DNA of 64,000 nt from Syngnathus acus (Eukaryota > Chordata > Actinopteri > Syngnathiformes > Syngnathidae), in the NCBI RefSeq assembly GCF_901709675.1, contig NC_051104.1, positions 5,439,501-5,503,500 on the forward strand, read 5' to 3'. Position numbers and translations under genes: made by a program. Of the stretch, positions 11,601-27,091 are shown in pieces. Position 1 is the stretch's first letter, and each line of letters begins with the position of its first letter. The notes beneath the pieces are model-generated. The model searched no databases, was not told the DNA's origin, and saw nothing but the letters and a program-made list of their open reading frames with translations.

Positions 11601-14600
11601 TCAGTATTATTCGGAACATGGGCTGACGTGAGTCAATGTCGGCTCCCGTGTGTTTGTGCCCTTGTTAGACTCGGCGCCACCGGCATCAAACTAGCGCGCC
11701 GTTCATGCACCAGCGCTAAGCATGATGATTTATTCACCAGCACAATGGCATGACCTCTTAAAGCACACGCATGACAACGGATCAAATGTTTCATACCGGT
11801 TGCCAGAGCTGCCAGGGAAGTCACTTTATATTTCAAGTCAACTCAAAGTGCAATATAGTTTCTTTTTGAAATATTGTAAAGAATATAGAAAGTGACAGAA
11901 AGCGACGGCGAGTGTGTCAAATTCTTTCTCCGTCCATGAGGATCATGTTTAAATTGGCATGTTGTGGAGAGCGCTGAATTTAAACAGCTGCTAGCTTTTC
12001 GCCCACAGCTTCACGCACACACATCACACACACTCGCCGTGCAGCCCTCCCTTATTCCAAGTTTGCGTGCGGAGCGAGGAAATTCTCCATGCTAATGTGC
12101 CAGGGTTTGTTTTCATCATCAAATTGCAAATGTTTTAAATATGCATCACGCACACGCATACAGTCAGAGCACTGAGTTTAAATCCTTGTTTTCCTACACT
12201 GTCGCGGGGCTGGATGTGGTCAGACCAGTGTCTATTTTTCATGCGGCACTCCTATTATTTCTCAATCACAGTTGATTCATCGTGGCGCATTTCTCGACCT
12301 AACACATTTGAACGCTTTCCTCGGCTGCCGACAATTTCAGAGGAGTCCAGTAAAATTCCATTTCTTAATCGTTGTCGTGCTTGAATGCCACCCAAAATTC
12401 AGATTTGAAAGTTTCACAGTTTGACAAATTAATCTAACCTAGTTTACTGGCTGTGAAACATCATTCACCCACACAAAGATGTTGACGTTGATGTGACAGG
12501 CGACATTGTTGGGCTGTTGATGGATGTAAATATAGCTCCAAAATCAAAGCTGACTTACATCCATATAACTGCCAAGGGTGTCATATCTCCATCTGCGCGA
12601 TACAGTAAGTTCAAACTAAAGCACACATGCTGCTAAGCCACTGTCATGTAAAGATCTGTTCGGCAAATGGAACTCGGCTACCTCCATTTTTTTTTTTCCG
12701 CCTCTCAGATGTTCACCGTGAGGCCTTATTTGATTTTCCGGGGAACAACAAAAAGCGGATAACCCAGTTTGAGAGACAGTTCACTTCCTATTGCAGGATT
12801 AACATGAGAAGCAATGCATTTTTGTGAGTTTGCGGCTATTATTAGAAGCGAGTAAATCATAGTGTTAGTCAGGTTCTTTAGGGGCTTTCTGTATACCTTC
12901 AGAAAAATGTGTCTTTGTTTTTTTTCTCTCTGCAAGCCTTTGTATGGTTCACGGCAAGACTGCATAAAAAAACATTGAAGAGAAAAAGAAGGCAACATGC
13001 AGACAGGATTTATTTCTGTGCGTGCGAGTGTGGTGACCTGTTTGCCCTCGGTAACCCCGTCCCCTCCCAAAAAACAAAAAAAAGCACTTTCATTTGTTAT
13101 TATTTTGCATTCTAGTAGTCTTCCACATAGGTGACATCTAATCTGGATCGGAGTAAACAAGAAATATATCAGTCCACTCGATGCAATTAAAGTGTTTGAA
13201 AAGTGGGAACAAACATTTAGAAATGGCGAAAAAAAAAAATACAAAAACTCTGAAGTAACCAACATAATATTTTCTTCGTCTTTTGAGAAATAAAACTGAA
13301 ATTGATGCGGTGAAACGTCACAGTCCCTCGCATGAGTAATATGAGTGTAAACAAAAGCTGACTGGAGAATCCTTCCTCCTGACTCATGGCGAGAGAGGAA
13401 GAGAGAGAGAGAGAGAAAGACATGGGAGGGGGAGGAGGAGAACATAATTGCAGCAGTTTGAAGTCTCATCGGGCCTTTTTTTTTTTTTCTTTCACAGATT
13501 CGCTATAAGTGTAGGCTGTCTACTGGCGTCTTGCCACTCAAAGGCCACATTCATGAAGGCGCTGCCACACTCACACAGGGCAATTGGATCCACCGGATAC
13601 CCTTTCCTTCTCACGCGATGTTGCGTAAACTCACAGAAAAAAATATCCTCAATGTGTCCCTAAACGAGTTAGTCACCGCCATGATCATGCTACGGCGGAT
13701 TTAGAAATGCCGGGCGTCGTGAGCGCGCAGAAGCTGGTCAGTTGCTCAGTCCGTTGTGGCTAAAGAGCATCATCTCCACCATCTGTTCATATTTGATTTT
13801 GTTGTCTTTGTATTTTGTGGCTTAGGCAACAAAGCTATCAAGTGATTAATATTCAATACAAGCCACCGGGGCATAGTTATGATTGCTACGGTGAGCCACA
13901 ACAAATAATGGTGGTGTTTACAAAGTGTAGGTTGGTTATCTTTGCCCAGTGACTCATTCTCTGTCATCAAGGAAGCCTGTAAACAAACAAGGAAATTTCA
14001 GGGATTTTTTTTTCTTTTTGTCGTCACTGCTCCAGAGAAGCAAACAAACCCTTCCATGATGTCTAAACAAGGTGGAGCGGTTGAGTGGTATGTTGACAAA
14101 AAAAATATACATGTGGTAAAATTTATAAATCATCATGACGGGTTGGCTAATTAATAGATTTTTTTTTTTTGGTCTCATTTGAAATTCTGTTGTCCTTTCG
14201 AGCTTCCTTGTTTTTTTTGTTTTGTTTTAATTTCGTGTCTAATTCTAAACAGTCTTAATGCTCCCCTCTCTGTTCATTGTTCTTACTCTAGTTTGTCCGC
14301 TTCATCACCCCAACCCTTTCCTCATTCCCACAAACGATCAGTAAAGAGAAGCAATTCCATCACGTGGAACGACATGAACCGTCCCTTCTAAGTGAGCAGC
14401 ACAGCGCATCTACTAAAAGAGGACCCCTGCAATGAGGTCAACATGTCACGCAATCAGATTATACCATGAGTGAATTTAATGCGGGGCTGGGTTGAACTGG
14501 ACTGGATGGAGATTGGTGATGGGGGGTGTTGTCATGTTTGTTTGCAAGCTTCATTTCATCTTGGCCGTGGCTTTGTTAGATGTCATCGAGTATAAACAAA

Positions 14601-15994
14601 TCTCACAAGGTTTTTCTTCAGCTAATAGATTCTCATGTATTTACTCAGCAGCTGGACGGATAGCAGGAACTTAATACCTGCCAGAAAGCTTCAGGGCCCC
14701 GACCTTGTTCCTCTTGGCGAGCCTTTCGCCCCAGCTACTTGAATTTCTTCCCGTGGAAACCTTCCTTGGCCAAACCTGTTGTCAATTTCTACGCCGTTTT
14801 GGAGCTGTCTTGTTGATATTCTGCTCGTTCCTCTTTGGGGATAGTCGTCACTAAATGAGAGTTGATGAGCTGGAAAAGCTGCCGTTACAAAATGACTACA
14901 CAGCAGGAGTCAAGATTTTATTTTCCATTTGCAAAGCGAATATATGTCAAAGCCTACAACAAGCTAGCGTGCTTGCGAGTTTACATGAGCCAAACTGAGC
15001 ATTTCAAAAAAGAATGTTTTTCATTTTGTCATTTTTTTGACTTTTCATTCTACTTACCGTAATTTTCGGACTATAAGTCGCGTTTTTTTTTCATAGTTTG
15101 GGTGGGGGGGCGACTTATACTCAGGAGCGATTTATATACATATATATGGGTTTTTTTTCACTTTTTTGGGCATTTTATGGCTGGTGCGACTTATACTCCG
15201 GTGCGACTTATAGTCCGAAAATTACGGTAGTTTTTATTTCCTTTTGTTCATTTTCCTAAATTCAATTAGTTTTCAAATCAAGTTTGTGAATTTTCTGGCA
15301 TTTTCACTTGTGTAAAATGTAGTTGTTGTTTTTCCAAGCCTTTTATTACCTTAACAAAAATGCCTTTTTTTCTTTGCAGTCTTCGTTTGTTCGTTTTCAT
15401 TAACAGCAATAATCTGGACGCGTACCACATGTTGGTTAATCCTCGGTTAAGTTTAATTTTGCTTTCTAACCTCCCCCTGTAGCAGAATGCTACCTGAAGT
15501 GACAGCTTGCTTCATCACCCAACGTCAGTCTGCTTAATCTCATTTTAAGCCAGTTGCATTCCCACCCTGCAGCCACAGGTTGCAAGTGTGTTATGGAATG
15601 CCTTAAGCACCCAATGCCAAAAATAGACATGCTGACCCTTTCGGAGTGTCTGTTGCGGCTGCATGGGGGAAGCTGGCGCGCTGTCCCCTCCAACACAGGG
15701 TACGTGTGCGTATGTGCAACGCTGACTGAGCAGGCGAAGGGCCTTGCGTGACTACCGCAGACACGGCCGTGACCTCGCAAAAGTGGTTATGAAAACGATC
15801 TGTCGAAGCGAGCGGAGGAGTGAGCGAAAGCGCTTGTGAATGAGTGTGAAAAGACGAGTTGATGGAGGGAATAACCAGGGGTGCCACGAGGGATTCGGGC
15901 CACGTCACTTCCATGGCGCTTTTAGAAAATACTTTTAACAGCGTTTGTCAGTCATGAGCCCTTGGAATGGTCCCATGTAGAATACAAAGCGATT

Positions 15995-16032
<38 letters not shown>

Positions 16033-19000
16033 TATAATCTCATCTAATGACGCTATAGCAACCCAAACAATTCTACTCTGTCTCAGTCATCAGATCACAA
16101 GGGAGCGACACCAAAGGGCAGTTCACAGGAGCGTTCTCAATCGCGTGCTTGTACAGCGACCATACACAAAGCCTGAAATGAAAAAAAGATGGAGGAAATG
16201 AATATTTTTGTCACTCAGTCAGCGGGAGAGGAAAAAAAAAGAAAAAAAACACGTCAAGTATCATATTCCTGATGTGGCGCTGGCACTCTCGGAATATCCA
16301 GGAGAAATGTCTGCGGCTCGCGCTCTGTTGGAAGCTTGACCACGAGGAAACAATTGAAATCAAAGACTCCATGCTGTCTATGCCCATATTACATACATAG
16401 CGAATTTCGGAATTTATGACGACGTTTGAAGAGAAAACCATACTACCGTTGGATTAAGACTGTGACAGTAAAATACTAACAATAATACTTTACAATAATT
16501 AAATCATACGCCATCATTAGTCAACTGGAATCATTTTCCTCTCGACGTGATGAACAGGCTTTCGTTGCCGTTGAGCCAATGCGGTCGCAGACTTGTCATT
16601 AAAGAAAGGTGCAAGCTATTCATTTGCAAACTCAACTTGCTTCACAAATGAAAATGTAGTCGAAAATGAAAATGTTCCCTCAAATATTTGGATGCGCGGC
16701 GCGTCGTCTTCTACGGTCACCACAAAAGCAATTTTAGGAACTTAAAAGAGAAAAGGAATCAAAGGCCGGTGTTTTCTTTTTTCGGCCTTGTAAATGACAC
16801 ATTGGAGGACGGCCCTCGTCGTGGAAAGGGTTAACACAGGAAAGTGGATTAAAGAAGGGGGGAAAAAAACAGAAATAAAGATAAATGAGAGGGAGGAACA
16901 TATCAGCGTTCCGTGCCGATTGCGTGTGAGCGGTAATGCTAGCCTTCAAAGAGCACAGTGGAGCACATTGTATCCATGCATGAGTCGCTCAACAGAGATG
17001 GCGGCGGGATGGAGGGAGGGAGGGGGGGGAGGGCATACCAGGACAGGGGCTGAGAGCGAGATGCAGGATGAGCGAGAGGAGAGAGGAGAAGACTCGACGG
17101 GGTCCGTCTCATGACAAATGGCATCTTTGTTACCAAGGCGGCGGCCGGCCGACTCTCACGCTTTTCCACATGTTTTTGCACACACTTCATTGGGTACACT
17201 CGTACTAGTCACATCCTATAGATGGGAATTTATTTCCCCCTTGCAAATATAACTGAGTATTTGTATATATGTGTATATGTTTTTATCTTTATATTAAAAA
17301 GTTGATCAAATTGATTCCCCCACTCAATAGAGCAGCTCCACGCAAATCTGCCAGTTTTTATGAATCATCTTTTTGTTTTTAGCCAAGCATGGTTGTTTTC
17401 ACGATCATAAAAAAAAAAAATTGTGAGTGTGACATGCGCGCATTATTTACAGTTCAAATATCGCTGCATCACGCCATCAATTCTGCCCCCTCTTTCTTCT
17501 TCTGCTCTCATCTTTCCAGCTGTCACTTCTACTGTACATCTCCGTAGCTTAGCGTGATCATCGCCAGTTAAGGCTTGTTTTGAGCAGGCGACGACATTAC
17601 CGGCAACTCGTGCCAATCCTTTCCTCCGTCCTCCATATGTGTATCATCTCTCACGCTGGTGCGAAATGTGCCGCTTCATTCTCCACGCAAGTGTCGAAAT
17701 GCGGCTGAATGTGAATTTAATACCTATGGAGGAGTTAGAAAATAGATGGATGGATCTTCAAATAAATTGCAGGTGTTGTGGAACCAAGCCAGCATATGAG
17801 TAGCAAAGTTTTTTGTTGATTTAATTTGTAGTATCTATGACTTGGATGGAAGTTAACAGCTGATCTCTGCATCATCTTGAGACCACCCTGTTTTCTTTGT
17901 CGTCAACCCCGCAAGGAGCCTCGCCTACCTGTCTGGCCTTCTTCTGAAATTTTCCATCACACTGCTGTTTATTGTCAGGCCGGCCGGCTATCAGCAAATG
18001 GCCCATGCTATAGTTACTCCTCCGCAAACATGACGCGACATCTCGGGGCATCACAGAAACAGCAGGAAAAGTATGCAGCACAAAAAGTTCATTAACTGAA
18101 TTTTTGGATTTCCTTCTGGGTGAGTGTGTGTGTGATCATCACCTTGCACACACACACACACACACAAAATGGGGTTACTTTCCTGCTTGACATTGCTCAT
18201 CAATGGCTCTGGAGACAAAGGACATCGCGTGCTCCCGCCGCAGCGTTAAATCTATTTAGGGCTTCGACTTATGCAGGGAAAAACTCAGTGGCATGTTGCT
18301 GAGCTAATAATGTTTGACCGCTTTCCCAGTGAGCCGCGCAAGTGCTCCTTTGGGAGCAAGAGAGAGTGAGATGCGGGCGAGCGGGAGCACAGTGGCATGA
18401 CGCCACATAGATGACCTCTCTGGCGTTGCGTGCGACGGTTTGTTTGCAATACTGGCCACATGTTTGACCATTACATAACTCTTCAGTTGTGGTCTGTAAA
18501 TCAGGGAGTATTTAGGGATGTCGGCTCATGCATCGTGCAGTAAAAATCTCAACGTACAGCCATTCGTGTGACACGGTAGTTGCTATCCCGGTGATGATTT
18601 ATCGTCTTAAAATTCTGTCTCTATTTTCCAAACTGATCACGCAATGATGGGTTTGATGAGTTGGCATTTTGTTGAAGCAATGATTTATGTCCCTCCTATT
18701 TTGTTCCACAACTGCGTCTCAGTATGTGAAATATGGGAGCTATAAGCCTAATTAAAGGCTAATTAAAGGTTCCCCCCGCTGCGAAAACAGGCCCCGCCCG
18801 TGTCGCACTGTTTGCACAGGTGCTGTGCATCCAATGTTGTAATGGTGTCAGGTCGCTTTTTTTTTTTTACAGTATATTCCTTGTTAACAAACTTTGTCAG
18901 TTGGGGATATGCACGCCCACTGATGTGCAACTTGGAGGCAGAGTATGCTTGAGGTTAACCAGATGCCGTCGCGATAAGACGTCTCACTCTGCCACACAAA

Positions 19001-22000
19001 CAACAGCTATGGATTTAATTGGGGATGACAGGTGAGTATATGGTGGGAATTCACCAATCCTCCCATAAGACTGGGATAAGCGTTGCAATACACTCGGCTC
19101 TGTTACGAGTGTGTGTGTGTGTGTGTGTGTGTGTTGGTGTGTGCACAGGGGCGTGGTTTAGTCCAACAGTACCACCCTGCTGCACGCGATGCCTGGGAAT
19201 CCGTGCCTGGTGAGGATTTAGTGAACTTGCTTTAGGGAATCCCTGCTCTCTCTGCCTCCCACATAGCCCACACATACACAAATTCACATCACAGAAAATA
19301 TTAATTCCACACGTGGATTCATCATGCACGCACCTTCAGGATGTGAAAGTGACACACCTGGATTTTAGAAGACAAAAACATTTCCACACACAGTCTTCAC
19401 TTCTGCTTTTTTTCTTAATGTCACGCGTTGTGCCGGATTAAAATGTGTTCTGTTTTTATAAAGTGAGACAATGAAGCAGGAAGAAGAAGAGTGTTGTTCT
19501 TGCTGGTATAATATCAAGCAGCTTGTTTGGATTAAAGACAAGCGACGTGAATTCAAGCAACAGGAAGGCAACCCACAGTGTCGTAACAAGTAATATTTGA
19601 TGCATCTGTCAAGTTCTTTAAAGTTTTATTTTAGTGAAATGTTACCCAGTATTAATCCTCCAAGAAACAAACAAAATTTTTATGGCGCTTTATATGCAAC
19701 AAAGAGATTCTGGCAAGTGGGAAATAACATTCATACCAGCTGTGATTTTGCTTTGAGTACTTCATGTCGAGCAAATGAGCTGATATGCTTCCACTTGTGA
19801 AAATGGTCATAAATTAAATTCTGTGGCATACTACAACAGTCTTTTTTCGCCGCAGGGAAGGTTGACGTGTCGCAATGTTCTCTCAATTTAATAGGGATTC
19901 ACAAAGTGGACCTAAAAAAAGCAACGTGTAACAGAAACAATTACAGACACTGGCGGAGCTAGGATTTTTTTTTTGGGGGGGGGGGGGCAGGGGGGTCAAG
20001 GATATCCTTTTATTTAAAAAATGCTGATAAAGATTTATCATGTGGAATGTGGTTGTCATCCCACTTACATTTTATACAGTACAGGCTCGTTTATACGTTA
20101 GCGTATTGTCCTGGTCACTTTCCAAAATACAAAAAATACCCGTGCAATTAAAGCTGTCATCTATAATATGTCAGGTATGCGAGGCGAGACCACTTCAGTA
20201 AGAAAAGGAAAACTCTGAAACTTGAAGCATGTTTGATTCACATCTGGTACACCAGTACAGTGGAAGCCACAAAGGACTTCTTCTTCCTTCATCTTTTATT
20301 GTCCAGTGGGAACAAGACTCTCAGTTCCTTTTATGATAGCTCCCTCCTTGGACTGTCTTTATCTTTCACTCTCTTTCTCCCTTTTTATCTTATAAAAGAA
20401 AGAAACAGCTTTTGCCTTTTCATTAAACAAAACAAAACGGGACAGATGTCATATCATATTTCGTGCAGTACAGTAAATGCACTTTTGCCGCTGTCCGTTT
20501 TCATTTACTGAAAGAAAGCGTTAAGAAAAAAAACAAGACTGTCATGGAAAGTCAAAAAAAAAAAAAAAAAAAAATGAACATTACGTTCGCCACAGGTATA
20601 ATATTTTACACTGATTGTAGTTGTACCATGTGCAAACTGCAAAAAAATATCAGAAAAGTAATTTTTTAACTGCATGGTTTGCCATAAAATTCCTTCAGAA
20701 ACAAGATGTGCTCCCCTAGAATGGACAGATTATATAGCCAGCTATTTAAAACTCAGAAACCGCAGTAGAAATCGAGTCAGAATGACAAGACCACACACTG
20801 TTGTGGGAAAAGATTTTCAAAGTTTGTTAAACCATTCTAGTGTTTTATCTTTAAGTAACAGTTTTCCAAATTTAGAAGCGATATAGACTTCGAATAATGT
20901 CTACCATATATCTATGCTTAGCTGGTCTATGGTATTTTGCATATATGTTAGCGTTCTTTGCGCTGTGCTTACTGTCTGCTGTATGCATGCTGGCTCAGTT
21001 TTGCTCCTCTTATTTGTTGGGTTATTGGTTTATTATTTATTCATCGCTCATTTTATTTATATTGTTATTTTTTGTGTATTATTTATTGTTTGTGCCTTCT
21101 TGTTTTTATTTTGTGTCGTCTACTTGTATGTCTCGTCACCGTGGGATAGAGGAACCGGAATTTCGGTTTCTTTGTGTGTCTCGACATATGAAGGGATTGA
21201 CAATAAAGCTGACTTTGACTTTGACGTTAAGCTAACAGACTTTCATTGCAATACAATATATTTTTATTTCTATAGCGCTTTCACAACAGCTGAACATTGA
21301 TGAAATATGATTTGTTGTAACAAAGTAACATTTTTAACTCTCTTTTGCATCTTTTGTGCACATTGTCCGTCCCATTCTTTGTACACATTGCCGTCATGTT
21401 GATTTCTGTTATTGTCGTTTGTCAGCAGACTACATTTGTTGTCTACCACTTCAACATATCTGAAGCCTTGTTTTTTTTTTTCTTTTTTTTTTAATCAGTG
21501 TGACTTAAACTTTAAAACACTATACTGTAGGAAGCAATCATTGCATCTCCAGTTACACATCAGGTGTCCTCATTTGGCTCACTCAAACCACCGTGGGCTG
21601 ATACAAAGGTGTTTTGTCAGCACTAAATGGCTTTGTGGTGCCGGTAATAATCACTGGTGTCACTGAGGAAACGGATAGGCTAACCGCAGAGCTTCGGTAC
21701 CACTTCCCGCCTCACTACAATGTGAATCGGGGGGAGTTGACGGGCTTGTTTTCGTGACTCGGCTGTTAACTTCTTCTGTCTAATTTTCCATGAAATGCTG
21801 TTATGTCTTTCTCTTCTCTACAGGTGTCTGTCCTTCTCCGTGCCAATCCCTTTTGACTTTTTAAAGGGTTTAACTTGGCAGGGCGCACATTACTTGATGG
21901 CCAGCTACTGCTGGGCTTGACACATCGCATTAGGCCCTCTCACGCTATCCTCGACACTGGCTCAGCAGTAGACTGGTGTGTGTGTGTTTATCTGTCTGCA

Positions 22001-25000
22001 ACGAGTGTATGAATGAAGAATAGCCCCCCAAAAAAAATTGTTACAAAAGTTGGCTCTTAACTTTGTACATATCAGTCACAGCCAATCAAAGTTGCTCCTT
22101 TCGTTCCTTTTAAACGTCAAGAAGTGGAATTTTTGTTGTGATATAACATTTAGTTTTAGTTGAGCTCACTCCACATGTTCATTCTCACCAATAGATATTT
22201 GAAATTACCCCATCATTATTTCTCTACTGTACATTTATTTGAAGTCAATAATTCCCTATCACATTCTTACAACCGTTCCGATGAGTCAAATAACAGATAT
22301 GGAGCTATAAATCAGCTGAGGAGTCTTGATCTTAGTCACTGTGCTGATGCTTCCTCCAAAGCAGCAAAGTCTCTCCTCCAGGAAACATCCTGAATCTATT
22401 TCTCAGGCATTCCAGGGGCCCTTCTCATAAATCAGCTGAAAGCAGAAAATGCTTGCCTGTAAAGTGACGTACTGTAAAGGAACAGTTGCGGCTCCAGAGA
22501 GAAGTGTTTTGGAAACATATGTTCTTCTCATCCCTCAGACATCTGCGGTTTCACGGCGTGGAAATTGCATCCTTTGTTTATATTGGGAAAATGTCTTTGA
22601 TGCCTTCAAAAAGCCTCTTTAAAAGCATTTATTTAAAGACATGCCGACCGAGTGCAATGTTATATGTTGCCATAAACACTATGTTTTACTATATTCAAAG
22701 TGTTTTGGTTTTAGAGGCTTGGAGCCTATTGTTATTTACTTGACAGCTATTTTCATCAATGACATCATGATGTCTTCCTATTAATTACTTTCCTTTTGAT
22801 GAGACTTTAATTAAATTCTAAATCCCATCCCTAAATGTGTGCGTGACACACATCGGGGGTCATTGTTAGCCGGGCAAAGCTCAGATGCTTTCGAGTAATT
22901 TGAAATGAGGTTGGCAGGGGGCGGAGCTACTTTTTGGTCCATTCCACCTGAGGAAAAATGTTGACTTTTTTTGGATGCAGTGTTCTTAGACCCGTTGATA
23001 CTCGATATGTAAAGAACGTGCTATGTTTTGGTACCCCTCACTGAAAAATGTGACCACACTTTGGACAAAGACCCCCTCTTACAATCTTGATTCCGGCTGC
23101 ATATTCTTCATCAATCATCAAGTATGATCCCGTGCCTAACATTCCTGGTCCTTTCGACAAATATATGCACGCTGATGGATTGTTTCTAGTCACGCGCGAG
23201 GCTAAAGAAAAATAACCCTCCTGACCTTCAAGCCAAAACACAAGTAATAATACCCATATGCTCGTAAAACACGCATATTTGAAAGTTATCTCCATAAAAT
23301 AGTCTTATATAATCGGGTCGAGGTGTTAAACAGCTGCAATGTGACTTTGGAAAGTCTTCTGGGCCAGAAACACCTGCTTGACCCACATTCCCGTCATTCA
23401 TCATGAAATGATTCGGATCATTCTTATTCCTTGATACCAACTTGGCAATTTCTTGTTCCTTAAATTGGATATAAAGTATAGAAAAAAAAATACTCAGCAA
23501 CTTTCCAAAGGCATGTGAATGGAAACTATACGTCTAGTATTTTGGCAGACTCTTCAATGTTTTGTTTGCATAATTCTTCAGTCGGTTTGCTATTAAACAT
23601 AGCACACGCATGGAGTGTATGTTGTCGGCATCACGCTAACAACAGATGCCAGGAAGTCAAGTGGCATCTCCACTCCTGCAAAGCCTCACCATGCGTGACT
23701 TCGCTGACTTTACCTCTTTTAGCATGCTCGCGTGATCCTACCATCGCACACAGGCATTGCTGGGTGCTAGCACAAGGAATGGATGTTCTCCCTCCCTGTC
23801 CCAAATGTAGCGATCAGACTGGTGGTATAAACGAGCCGGGATTAGATTGTGGAGATGACATGCAAGGGACGCAGATGGGAGAATGGCAAGTGGACGGACG
23901 GTCACGCTACGGACAAAGCGGACCTCACTCAATGTCTTGTGCAGCTCATACGTTATGAGGTGTGATATATTCACATGATTAGTTCCACAAACCTGTGTTG
24001 GAGTTATAAGATGACTTTAACAGTGAGTTGCATCATAATAAGAATGACTCATTTTTATTTCATCAGGCGGTTGGACGAAATCAAAACAATCCTAATCCGT
24101 TTTATTTCAGTAGAGTCGAAGCTTATACTTTTATTAGGTCCCCTTTGTGAATCTTAAATCACATAAGACATGTGTTTTGATATCTGCTCTGCCACTGAGC
24201 TCCCCTTGTGTGTACGTGATGAGGTGTTAGGAGAAGGATAATCAGATTACTGTTGGGTTAGCGTGTCACTTAATGAATTAGCTCACTCAGAGGCCAAATT
24301 GTTGTGTGATATTGCGGGTGTGAGCCACGGGAGGTCAGCGGCTTGATGCTTAAGAGCAGCTGACAGGTTGACGCCAAATAGGATCGATGGCTTTTAATTG
24401 TCTAACGCGCAATATATCATCGTCGCATTGGACAGTAATCATCATTGAGTTCTCGTTTTATATTGTTTGGTACTGAACTCCTTGACTTTATGACATCAAA
24501 CCGCTGCCCTGGATTGCTTCACAGATTGACGATACACACGCATGCGGTACATACACACACATGCACGATGGTTACACAACACCTACTGACAAGTTAATGG
24601 CGTTCATACATAAAGCATGATCAGCATCACGCCGATCACTCGATCCCCCTCAACCTTTGACGCATTAACTACCTCGCGCCCATTTAATTACACATTGGCG
24701 AGGCTCACATTGTTTGTGTTTGGCCCATTTTTTTTTTTACATCAATGAGCCAAAATGAATAATTAATTAACTGAACGGTAGTCAACTTTTTTGAAAGACT
24801 AACTCTTTTTTTTTTTAACCCTGAAAAGCTGATGAATGTTGTTTACTGTGACCACAAATTGAGTGCTAATTGCTTCCATTTAAGTGGTAGACAAACTAAA
24901 GTGAAGTCAAGTGTGCGTATACTCCTCAGTTTAAAACAAAAGGACCAAAGTTATCTTTATGGCATTTGAAGCAATATGCACCTTTTTTTTTTTTTTTAAT

Positions 25001-27060
25001 GTATCATAAATTTGGCTTTATTCCAACTGCATGCAAAATTCACTAAAGCAAACATGCACATATGACTCAAAAGATTTGAGGCTCTCACATTGCTTGTAAA
25101 AAATAAGTGATTGTGTTAGTAAAGAAATAGGAAGCTGGAACTTTATTGTGGCCAGGTGGAGTTCCTGAATGCAGCATTTATTGAGCGCAGGACTCCTTCA
25201 GAGAGCAACAAAACCGCAAGCATTCACATGAAAACAAGACGCTGCGGGAATGCTATTTATAGCCGTACAATGCAAACACGCAAATGCGTGGGACCTTGTG
25301 GAGCCTGCGCCGGCTCACTTTGGGCAAACCAACTCCCATTGACAAGTCTCCCTATTGACAAGTTTTCACCACAGCTCAATGAACAGGCGCCAAGATTCAA
25401 AACCTACAAACCCCTTAAGATGTTCTGTTTGACACTATATTTTAAGCCCAGGAAGGAAATTTGACATAAACAATGGCGTTTCCCGTATTCTACCCTCTGT
25501 GTACATCACCGTGTGCATTGTCATTTTGCCTCTGGGTGCCACATATCTGGGATAAAAGTGACTCATCTAGGGGGGGTTGTATCCTCACTTCACCCCCACT
25601 GCGTCGGTCGATGCGCCGGCTTGTAGGACGTTTGAGTGCCGGTGGAAGGAAGCAAAAGCTTGTCCCTAATTAGAAATATGCCCGTTGCGTTCATTTGGGT
25701 ATAGTCAAAAATGAAAAGCTTTCCTGCAGAACAGGCTCATGTCACGCAACACATGCTTGAATGCAGCCCTTGCAACATTCTCCCGAAGCCACCATCCAAC
25801 CACATTTTTAATTGTCCGCATAAATATTGCACTATCTCGGCCTTATGTTGTGGTTAATTTTGTGTTTAAGCTCGACAAGCTTAATTGGGGAGTGTTTTCA
25901 CCGGTTCTGTCTGCGCGGTACTGTTTCAGCGAGTTTATCCGATGACCAAGTTTCATGGTAGACAGACTTCATGCTCGCTCACATAAATCATGCGCGGGCA
26001 CAAGAAGTCATGTTCTCGATTTCTGACATCATTAGATGACTTTCATAGTACGACTGCTACCACTAGACTTTAGGCAGAGTTCCTGTAGGTTCTTAAAAAG
26101 TATTCAAAAGTCAAAAATGGAAAAAAATACATTGATATAAAAGATTCCACTCTAGTATTAGATTTTGTGAAATTGCACAGGTGTACATAATGTTGTGGTC
26201 ATTTTCCTCCTGCGCAGTAACATGACTTGTCTGCCCGCCGACCAAAAAAGAGAAGTGGAAACAATTGTGTATACAGTACTTCCATTTTTAGGCGATCCCA
26301 TTCTCTTTGTCATAATATCACTTCCCTTTCATTTTGGTAACGTAAACACACCAACAAGAACTTTGTCTCAGTTGTGTTCAACAATGGGTTGACTTTTTTT
26401 TTTTAATTAAACAAATATTTTATTATTGATTTATTTTCAATTTTTTGGTCTTTTTCAATTGATTATTTTCATTTATTCATGTGCCTTGTTACCCTTTACT
26501 TTTAAATGTCTTTGAATTTCCTCATGTTGCTTGGGTCCATGCACCTTTCATCCCCCAAATACCTACTTGTGCTTCGATATATTATACAGGCCATAAATAT
26601 TTAAGTTGAAATGTAGAAATGGACATGAATTGGGAATGTCATGTTTTTTTCTTTTTTTAGTTATGACTAAAACTTTGTCTGAGAAAAATGTGCGCTACCA
26701 CATGTGACATAACCAAACAACCGTCAAACTAGCAAAGTCTTGGATTGGAAAGCCAGCGAGATCCGGACATTTGATCTGCAGTATAATGAAGTATTAGCTT
26801 CCATTACAGCGCACGCTTAACCTTTCTACAGAGCAGCATTGAGCGCTTGCCAGCAGTCATCAATATTTAACAGCTGTTGCTATTATGAAATTCTTTATGG
26901 GCTAATGTGGCTCGCCGGCTTGCACGCAAGGCCTTGGCCGCCCGCCAGCGCCCTGTCAGGAGGAAGGGGTGGGGGGGATTGACAGACGGCTCGCTCGCGT
27001 GACAGCCAGGCCTTGATCGACCAACTTCTCTCTCTCACTCTGTGTTGTGGATTTCCTGTG

Positions 27061-27091
<31 letters not shown>

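Noticed and set aside
20233-20886. Run of short plus-strand frames as a possible nested gene in ahrr intron 3
   Set aside because: Translations are low-complexity, unlike known proteins, and lack consistent splice signals; they precede a retrotransposon tail.
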